10,638 bases of DNA, taken from positions 1 through 10,638 of the forward strand of contig VHBM01000036.1 of assembly GCA_016871975.1 (NCBI GenBank). Reading direction: 5' to 3'. Shown here one piece after another: positions 5,115 through 10,638 of the stretch (the first letter of the stretch is position 1; every line of letters begins with the position of its first letter). A program made the translations under genes and the position numbers. The notes below the pieces were generated by a model. That model saw nothing but the letters and a program-made list of their open reading frames with translations, did no database searches and was not told where the DNA came from. The DNA is from Nitrososphaerota archaeon (GTDB lineage Archaea > Thermoproteota > Nitrososphaeria > Nitrososphaerales > Nitrosopumilaceae).

Positions 5115-5135
5115 AACCACAAGAAAACCTGTGTT

Positions 5136-5888
5136 ATGGCTGGCCATGTTGAAACAAACCTAAAATCACAACTAACAAAGAAATCAGCACTACTCTTTGT
5201 TTTAATCGATTCTGAGGCTTCTAATGTAAATTCAGCAGTAAAGCTTGCAAAAGAAGTAGAAAAGCTAGGTGCTTCTGCCATACTGATAGGTGGTTCCTCC
5301 GCAACGGATCAGATTGAGATGGCAGAACTAGTAAAAAACCTGAAAAAAACAACCAAAATACCAATAATTCTATTTCCTGGAAACACCACAGGTGTGGTTC
5401 CACACGCTGACGCAATTTTATTTAGTTCATTAATGAATTCTGAAAATCCATATTTTATTTCTCAAGCACAGGCTCTTGGTGCACCAAATGTTAAAAAATT
5501 TGGTCTAGAGCCACTTCCAACAGCATATTTGGTAATTGGAGAAGGAACATCTGCATGGTTTGTAGGCTCTGCTAGGGGCATACCTTTTGATAAACCAAAA
5601 ATTGCTGCAGCTTATTCCTTGGCGGCACAGTTTCTTGGAATGAGGTTTGTATATCTTGAAGCCGGCTCTGGCGCAATTTCAAATGTAAAACCCGAGATGG
5701 TAAAGGAGGTACGTAAAGTCTTTGGGGGGACTCTTATTGTCGGTGGTGGCATTAAAGATCCAAAAATCGCTAGGAGTTTGGTAAGAGCAGGAGCAGATGT
5801 CTTGGTAATTGGCACTCTACTTGAGAAAAAAGGCAGCCTAAAAAGACTGGCCGAAATCTCAAAATCTATTCAAAATATAAAGAAATAA
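5136..5888 (+). CDS. Geranylgeranylglyceryl phosphate synthase (GGGPS)
   Basis: The enzyme joins sn-glycerol-1-phosphate to geranylgeranyl diphosphate, making the first ether bond of archaeal membrane lipids. The 250-residue product is a TIM barrel with family motifs in order: LIDSE near the N-terminus (23-27, family position of a Mg-binding Asp), AILIGGSS (48-55), ILFPGN (78-83), YLEAGSGA (173-180), VGGGI (202-206) and GADVLVIGT (219-227). The last three form the glycerol phosphate pocket. Length and motifs fit the archaeal (group II-like) GGGPS; the related bacterial PcrB is less likely in this host. The start at ATG 5136 is supported by a TATA box 25 bases upstream and implies a leaderless mRNA. 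polC follows 4 bases after the stop, so the two are very probably co-transcribed, linking lipid synthesis and replication genes in one transcript. Confidence 0.95.
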   Translation: MAGHVETNLKSQLTKKSALLFVLIDSEASNVNSAVKLAKEVEKLGASAILIGGSSATDQIEMAELVKNLKKTTKIPIILFPGNTTGVVPHADAILFSSLMNSENPYFISQAQALGAPNVKKFGLEPLPTAYLVIGEGTSAWFVGSARGIPFDKPKIAAAYSLAAQFLGMRFVYLEAGSGAISNVKPEMVKEVRKVFGGTLIVGGGIKDPKIARSLVRAGADVLVIGTLLEKKGSLKRLAEISKSIQNIKK

Positions 5889-5892
5889 CATA

Positions 5893-8800
5893 ATGTCTGA
5901 AAACCATGCAATATCTCGCATAAAAGAAATTTTAATGCCAGATTACTATTTTGATTACTATACCAACATCTCAAAAGAAGCCTATGCCATTTTTGAAAAG
6001 GCCGCAAGCGCCAAATCCACACTGGTAGATTCATCAGGAATAGTAGAGCCAAAAATTGCATTTGATCTGGCTGATCGTGTGGCAAAAATGCATGACATAG
6101 ACATAGCAGATAACCTAAGACAACTTTTAAAAACAAATGGCAAAGAACTGTCTGCTCTAATTATCTCAAAAGATATAGCGTTGGGAAAACATTTACCTCC
6201 TAACACATCCCTTGAAGAAAGACTTGATCTTGCAGTTAGAGTAGGCCTTGCGATAGTAACAGAAGGTGTTACCATTGCGCCATTACAAGGAATAAGTAAG
6301 GTCAAAATCAAACAAAACAAAGATGGTTCTGAGTACCTATCAGTATCTATTGCCGGACCAATGAGATCAGCAGGCGGAACCGAATCAGCAGTTACCATGT
6401 TAATAGCTGACCATGTAAGAAAGGCAGTAGGATTAGACAAATATCAAGCAAACTCCTTTGATGATGAAACAGGCCGTTTTATCGAGGAATTAAGGGTGTA
6501 TGAAAGAGAAGCCCAAGGAAGTTTTCAATTTCATGTTCTTGATGAAGATATAGTAACAACAATTTCGAACTTGCCTGTAGAACTTGACGGCGTTGATACC
6601 GATCCATTTGAAGTAGTTAATCACAAAAACATGAAACGCATCAAAACTGATCGGGTAAGAGGCGGGGCATTACGTGTTCTAAACGACGGTCTTATAGGCA
6701 GATCTAAAAAACTCCTTCAAAGAATTCAACAATATAATTTAGAAGGCTGGGAATGGTTAAGCGAACTAAAAGGCGCCATTCAGACAGGAGATAAAGAAGA
6801 CTCGGCAGCTAAGAGAATGGAAGAAGTAATTGTTGGAAGGTCTGTTTTATCAGTACCAAAAAAACTAGGTGGATTTAGACTTCGATATGGTAGGGCGTGT
6901 AACACTGGATTTGCGTGCATTGGAATTCATCCTGTAATCGCAGAGATTCTAGATCATACTATAACGACTGGAACTCAAGTTAAACTTGACATACCTGGTA
7001 AGGGGGCCACAGTAGCATTTGTTGATTCAATAGAAACACCAATAGTCAGACTCAAAAACGGCAATGTGATAAAAATTCATGACGTAAAATATGCAGCTAA
7101 AATAAAAAACGAAATAGAAAAAATCCTTCATTTAGGCGACATTCTTATCTCTTTTGGAGATTTTCTAGAAAACAACGCCCAACTCATACCAACAGGTTAT
7201 GTAGAAGAGATTTGGATAGAACAACTACGCGAAAAACTTTCTAAATATGAGCCAGATGATAAAAACACACACCTAACTAGATTTCTAAACGAAATACCAA
7301 CTTTAGATGAGGCAATAACAATCTCACTAGATTTTCAAATCCCATTACATCCACACTATCTGTATTATTGGGATCAAATCACTACAGATGAGTTTAAGGC
7401 CGTTTTACAACCACTTGATATTCAAAACGATGTAATTTACTACCCAAAAACTTGCAAACCCATTCTAGAAAAACTTGGAACCCCACATGAAGTCCTGAAT
7501 GATTCCATAGCACTAAAAAATACTGAAGCAAAAATTTTCTTTAATTTACTTTTTAGAAATTCAATCAAACTAGATAATTCAGTTACTATACCTAAAATGA
7601 TATCAAACTACTCAGGAATCATAATTCGTAATAAATTTTCAACATCAATAGGAGTCAGAATTGGGAGGCCAGAAAAAGCAGCCTTGCGGCAAATGAAGCC
7701 TCCAGTACACATACTTTTTCCAGTAGGAGACAAGGGTGGTCCTACACGAGACTTGCTAAAGGCATCAAACTATGCTAGCTTCTATTCTAATATTCATAAT
7801 CGTGTTTGCCAAAAATGTAACGAACCTTCCATAGGAATACTGTGCCAAAAATGTGGTAATAAAACATCAATTGTATACGCTTGTCGAATATGTAGAGAGA
7901 ATCTCCAATCTCCTTTTTGTCAAAAATGTAAAAAAGTTGCATTATCACACTCTTACAAACCATTTCCACTAAAGACATCATTACTCTTAGCACAAGAAAA
8001 AACTGCAATCCGCGCACAAGAGCCTTTCAAAGGAGTAAAGGAGCTAATTAGCCAAGATAAAATTGCTGAACCGCTTGAAAAAGGACTTATTAGACAAAAA
8101 TATGAACTGACAGTTTTCAAAGATGGCACTGTAAGATTTGATGCAACCAACTGTCCACTCACTCATTTTAAACCATCTTGGATTGGAACACCAATTGAAA
8201 AACTAAAAAATCTAGGCTACATTCATGATAAAGATGGCAATGTTCTAAATAATTCAGATCAAATAATTGAGTTAAAAATACAAGATATAGTAATTCCAAT
8301 AGAATGTGGGAAATATCTTGTTAATGCATGTAAATACATAGATACAGAACTAACAAAACTCTATGGGAAAACCGAATTTTACAATGTAAAAACTATAGAC
8401 GATCTAATAGGTCATCTAATAATTGGACTTGCACCACATACCTCTGTTGGTATAGTTGGAAGAATTATTGGGTTCACCAACACCCAAGTCTGTTTTGCAA
8501 CTCCTATATGGCACTCAGCCAAACGACGTGATGCTGATGGCGACGCTGATTCCATCATGCTCTTAATGGACAGCCTACTAAATTTCTCCCGGCAGTTTCT
8601 CTCAGACAGGATAGGGGGTCTTATGGATGCACCACTTCTTATACAACCAATAGTCATCCCCCATGAATCGCAACCACAGGCTCATAACTTTGAAGTCGTA
8701 GAAAAATTTCCACTCTCGTTTTACGAATCAACAACGCTAAATCAGAAAGCTGTTAGCATAACTACAATCGAGATACTCAAATCCCGACTAGAAACAAAAG

Positions 8801-9279
8801 AGGAGTTTTATGGTTATCATTATACACATCCAACAACTACCATTACGACAACTAAATCTCGAAGTGCATATTCAACACTTGGTTCTATGATTGAAAAACT
8901 TGACATGCAAATTCGAAATGCGGAGCTAATTAATGCAATAGATACAAACGAGATTGTCTCACATGTGATCACAACTCACCTCTTACCAGATATTATGGGA
9001 AATCTTAGAGCATACGCACAGCAAAGTTTTAGATGTACAGCATGTGGTCAAAGTTATAGGCGAATCCCCTTAACACAAAAATGTAGTTGTGGTAACAATC
9101 TCATTCAAACAATCACAAGGGCATCAGTCGAAAAATATCTAAAACTGGCTAAACGATTAACCGAAAAATACGAAACCAATCCTTATCTGAAAACCAGAGT
9201 ACAAACATTATCAGATGAGATCGATCTGGTCTTTGGCAAAAATAAAGGCGACCAACTTCTTCTTACAGATTATGCCTAA
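5893..9279 (+). CDS. polC: DNA polymerase D (PolII) large catalytic subunit DP2
   Basis: DP2 carries the polymerase active site of PolD, whose core is a two-barrel (double-psi) fold related to multisubunit RNA polymerases. The product has 1128 residues, typical for an intein-free DP2. Seen in sequence: N-terminal region with SIAGPMRSAGGTESA (about 152-166) and RGGALRV; a zinc-binding set with Cys 639, 642, 651, 654, 664, 667, 676 and 679; the catalytic stretch AKRRDADGDADS with D882 and D884; the following SIMLLMDSLLNFSRQFL and GGLMDAPLLI; and a C-terminal zinc site with Cys 1048, 1051, 1064 and 1066. The protein ends QLLLTDYA, resembling a PCNA-interaction (PIP) box. No intein interrupts the D-G-D region, where many archaeal DP2 genes carry one. 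It starts 4 bases after GGGPS with no Shine-Dalgarno, suggesting translation linked to the upstream gene. It is convergent with glyA, 3 bases apart. Its partner DP1 is at 319-1749. Confidence 0.97.
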   Translation: MSENHAISRIKEILMPDYYFDYYTNISKEAYAIFEKAASAKSTLVDSSGIVEPKIAFDLADRVAKMHDIDIADNLRQLLKTNGKELSALIISKDIALGKHLPPNTSLEERLDLAVRVGLAIVTEGVTIAPLQGISKVKIKQNKDGSEYLSVSIAGPMRSAGGTESAVTMLIADHVRKAVGLDKYQANSFDDETGRFIEELRVYEREAQGSFQFHVLDEDIVTTISNLPVELDGVDTDPFEVVNHKNMKRIKTDRVRGGALRVLNDGLIGRSKKLLQRIQQYNLEGWEWLSELKGAIQTGDKEDSAAKRMEEVIVGRSVLSVPKKLGGFRLRYGRACNTGFACIGIHPVIAEILDHTITTGTQVKLDIPGKGATVAFVDSIETPIVRLKNGNVIKIHDVKYAAKIKNEIEKILHLGDILISFGDFLENNAQLIPTGYVEEIWIEQLREKLSKYEPDDKNTHLTRFLNEIPTLDEAITISLDFQIPLHPHYLYYWDQITTDEFKAVLQPLDIQNDVIYYPKTCKPILEKLGTPHEVLNDSIALKNTEAKIFFNLLFRNSIKLDNSVTIPKMISNYSGIIIRNKFSTSIGVRIGRPEKAALRQMKPPVHILFPVGDKGGPTRDLLKASNYASFYSNIHNRVCQKCNEPSIGILCQKCGNKTSIVYACRICRENLQSPFCQKCKKVALSHSYKPFPLKTSLLLAQEKTAIRAQEPFKGVKELISQDKIAEPLEKGLIRQKYELTVFKDGTVRFDATNCPLTHFKPSWIGTPIEKLKNLGYIHDKDGNVLNNSDQIIELKIQDIVIPIECGKYLVNACKYIDTELTKLYGKTEFYNVKTIDDLIGHLIIGLAPHTSVGIVGRIIGFTNTQVCFATPIWHSAKRRDADGDADSIMLLMDSLLNFSRQFLSDRIGGLMDAPLLIQPIVIPHESQPQAHNFEVVEKFPLSFYESTTLNQKAVSITTIEILKSRLETKEEFYGYHYTHPTTTITTTKSRSAYSTLGSMIEKLDMQIRNAELINAIDTNEIVSHVITTHLLPDIMGNLRAYAQQSFRCTACGQSYRRIPLTQKCSCGNNLIQTITRASVEKYLKLAKRLTEKYETNPYLKTRVQTLSDEIDLVFGKNKGDQLLLTDYA

Positions 9280-9282
9280 TTA

Positions 9283-10602
9283 TCATCTAAGTTTTACGTA
9301 TTCATAAGCGCCAAGTTTTTTATCAAAACAATATTGAACTTTTTGAAAGTCTTTTCTAAAGAACTTTATTTTTGGTGCAAGTTTTTTAGGATCTCGCTTT
9401 TCAATTACAACCTGCTTAATAAATTCCGCAACATCTCTCATCTCGGCTTCTCTCATTCCAAGTCTTGTGAGCTCAGATACCCCAAGTCTGATTCCTCCAG
9501 GGTGATAGTAATTCCGTCCTGCCTTAATATCTCCAGGTATTAGCTGCCTGTTTACAATAATATTTGCTTTTTCTAAATCTACCTCCACTTTTCCACCATC
9601 AGAATAATCAAGAACATTAACAGCTATCTGATGTGATTTTGTAAATCCTCTCTTTTCTCCAAGCACTTTGAAACCAAAGGCACTTAGCGCCTCAGCTAGA
9701 GCTTTAGCGTTTTTAATTACTTGTTTTGCATAATCTTTTCCAAACTCTAAAGCCTCTACAAATGTTATTGCTTTTGCAGCCATGTGATGTATGTGATGGC
9801 TACTTGTAAGACCTGGAAATGTGGCTTTTTTGATTACCTCAGCATGCTTTTCAAAACCTAACACTAAACCACCTTGCGGTCCAAATAGGGTCTTGTGGGT
9901 ACTCATAGTCATGGTATCAGCCCCCTCCCGCAAAGGATCTTGAAACTGTCCTCCAGCAATTAGACCTGCTACATGGGCCGCATCATAATTAATATGAATA
10001 TTATAACTTTTTAGAAAATCTGCCAGTTCTTTTACAGGATGAGGAAATAGAAACAACGATCCTCCAAACATTGCCATTTTAGGCAATTTGTTTGCGTTCT
10101 TTAATTCCTCAATTTTGCCTTTTGTCTTATCAACATCTATTGCCATTTCTTCGGCATCAAAAGGATAGAATTCTATATCAAGACCATGAACCAAACCTGC
10201 AGTACCAGAGTGTTCCTTTTTTCCATGTGAAATATGTCCTCCAGCAGGAATTGATGGCGCAAGCATTACATCTCCTGGATTAGTAAATCCACAATATACA
10301 GCCAGATTTGCTACAACTCCAGAAATAGGTCGCACATCTGCAAATTCTGCTCTGAATAGAGCCTTTGCAAGTTTCATGCATTCAAACTCTACTTTATCTA
10401 TGTATATGCAACCAGCATAAACACGTTCACCAGGCCATCCTTCCGCATAACGATTTCCAAAATCAGAGAGTAATGCTTCCTTTACTGCAGGGCTGGGGAC
10501 ATTTTCACTTGCTATTAGAGGAATGGAATTTTCAAACCATTTGTTGTGTTCTTTAAGCATTGAAAAAATTCTCTTGTAAGAATTTTTGTTAGAGTCTGCC
10601 AT
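9283..10602 (-). CDS. glyA: Serine hydroxymethyltransferase
   Basis: This PLP enzyme interconverts serine and glycine and carries the one-carbon unit on a folate or archaeal pterin, feeding purine, methionine and C1 pathways. The 439-residue product shows the family landmarks: IPLIASENVPSPAV (27-40), FGNRYAEGWPGERVYAG (48-64, substrate and dimer contacts), PISGVVANLAV (92-102), HISHGKKEHSG (123-133), NYDAAHVAGLIAGG (205-218, with the PLP-binding Asp and His), and the lysine motif STHKTLFGPQGG, in which K237 forms the Schiff base. A C-terminal GGIRLGVSELTRLGM is also typical. All catalytic residues seem present. The start at ATG 10602 has a TATA box 26 bases upstream. Function is metabolic and unrelated to replication; it is simply the convergent neighbour of polC. 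Confidence 0.97.
   Translation of the reverse strand: MADSNKNSYKRIFSMLKEHNKWFENSIPLIASENVPSPAVKEALLSDFGNRYAEGWPGERVYAGCIYIDKVEFECMKLAKALFRAEFADVRPISGVVANLAVYCGFTNPGDVMLAPSIPAGGHISHGKKEHSGTAGLVHGLDIEFYPFDAEEMAIDVDKTKGKIEELKNANKLPKMAMFGGSLFLFPHPVKELADFLKSYNIHINYDAAHVAGLIAGGQFQDPLREGADTMTMSTHKTLFGPQGGLVLGFEKHAEVIKKATFPGLTSSHHIHHMAAKAITFVEALEFGKDYAKQVIKNAKALAEALSAFGFKVLGEKRGFTKSHQIAVNVLDYSDGGKVEVDLEKANIIVNRQLIPGDIKAGRNYYHPGGIRLGVSELTRLGMREAEMRDVAEFIKQVVIEKRDPKKLAPKIKFFRKDFQKVQYCFDKKLGAYEYVKLR
9316..9321 (+). terminator. Oligo-T terminator candidate for the GGGPS-polC unit
   Basis: Six Ts begin 37 bases after the polC stop, inside the 3' end of the convergent glyA gene. The arrangement repeats that seen after polB and after the winged-helix gene. 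Sequence support is limited to the T run. Confidence 0.3.
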
Positions 10603-10623
10603 GCCTTGCGAACCAACTTTCCC

Positions 10624-10633
10624 AATTTAAAAA
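10624..10633 (-). promoter_or_regulatory. TATA box of glyA
   Basis: The minus strand reads TTTTTAAATT, centred about 26 bases before the glyA ATG at 10602, as expected for a leaderless archaeal mRNA. No ribosome binding site is seen between the box and the start. Confidence 0.6.
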
Positions 10634-10638
10634 CACCG

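Noticed and set aside
5982..6440. 152-codon minus-strand open frame within polC
   Set aside because: Antisense shadow of the DP2 N-terminal region, with serine/isoleucine-rich, unstructured content.
8500..8560. Possible intein insertion at the DP2 catalytic D-G-D site
   Set aside because: The catalytic stretch is continuous and the protein length is normal, so no intein is present.

Overview
The window looks like chromosomal DNA of an ammonia-oxidising thaumarchaeon (Nitrososphaerota), probably from the Nitrosopumilus/Nitrosotenuis side of the phylum. This is inferred from recognisable archaeal proteins: both subunits of DNA polymerase D, an Orc1/Cdc6 initiator, geranylgeranylglyceryl phosphate synthase and an archaeal-type serine hydroxymethyltransferase. 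The DNA is AT-rich, genes are tightly packed, and TATA-like boxes mostly sit about 25-30 bases before start codons with no Shine-Dalgarno sequence, which suggests leaderless transcripts. No tRNA, rRNA, insertion sequence or CRISPR array was seen.

Layout, left to right. A membrane protein of the SpoIIM type runs off the left edge (- strand). It diverges from polB, the small (DP1) subunit of PolD. polB converges on cdc6 with a 3-base gap. Upstream of cdc6 lies about 450 bases without a convincing gene, read here as a replication origin. It holds two exact 30-bp copies of an origin recognition box (ORB), an oppositely oriented third box, a fourth ORB-like box inside the cdc6 promoter, an AT-rich block suitable for unwinding, and five copies of the palindrome GTTAAC (four within TGTTAACA). 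On the far side is a small winged-helix protein of unknown role, then a 52-residue AbrB-type DNA-binding protein convergent with it and overlapping by 4 bases. Next come two - strand genes: a membrane-anchored winged-helix protein and a small helical HTH-like protein. Divergent from these is a tight two-gene unit on the + strand: GGGP synthase (archaeal lipid synthesis) followed 4 bases later by polC, the large catalytic subunit (DP2) of PolD. polC converges on glyA (serine hydroxymethyltransferase) with a 3-base gap.

How it fits together. The initiator, its probable origin and both replicative polymerase subunits lie within about 9 kb, a replication island comparable to the one known around oriC in Pyrococcus. 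Orc1/Cdc6 should bind the ORBs, melt the AT-rich DNA and perhaps repress its own promoter through the fourth box. The least explained elements are the TGTTAACA palindromes scattered through the origin up to the start of the neighbouring winged-helix gene, and that gene itself. They could be an operator and repressor pair, or an extra origin-binding layer. This is inference from position and sequence; no database search was possible.
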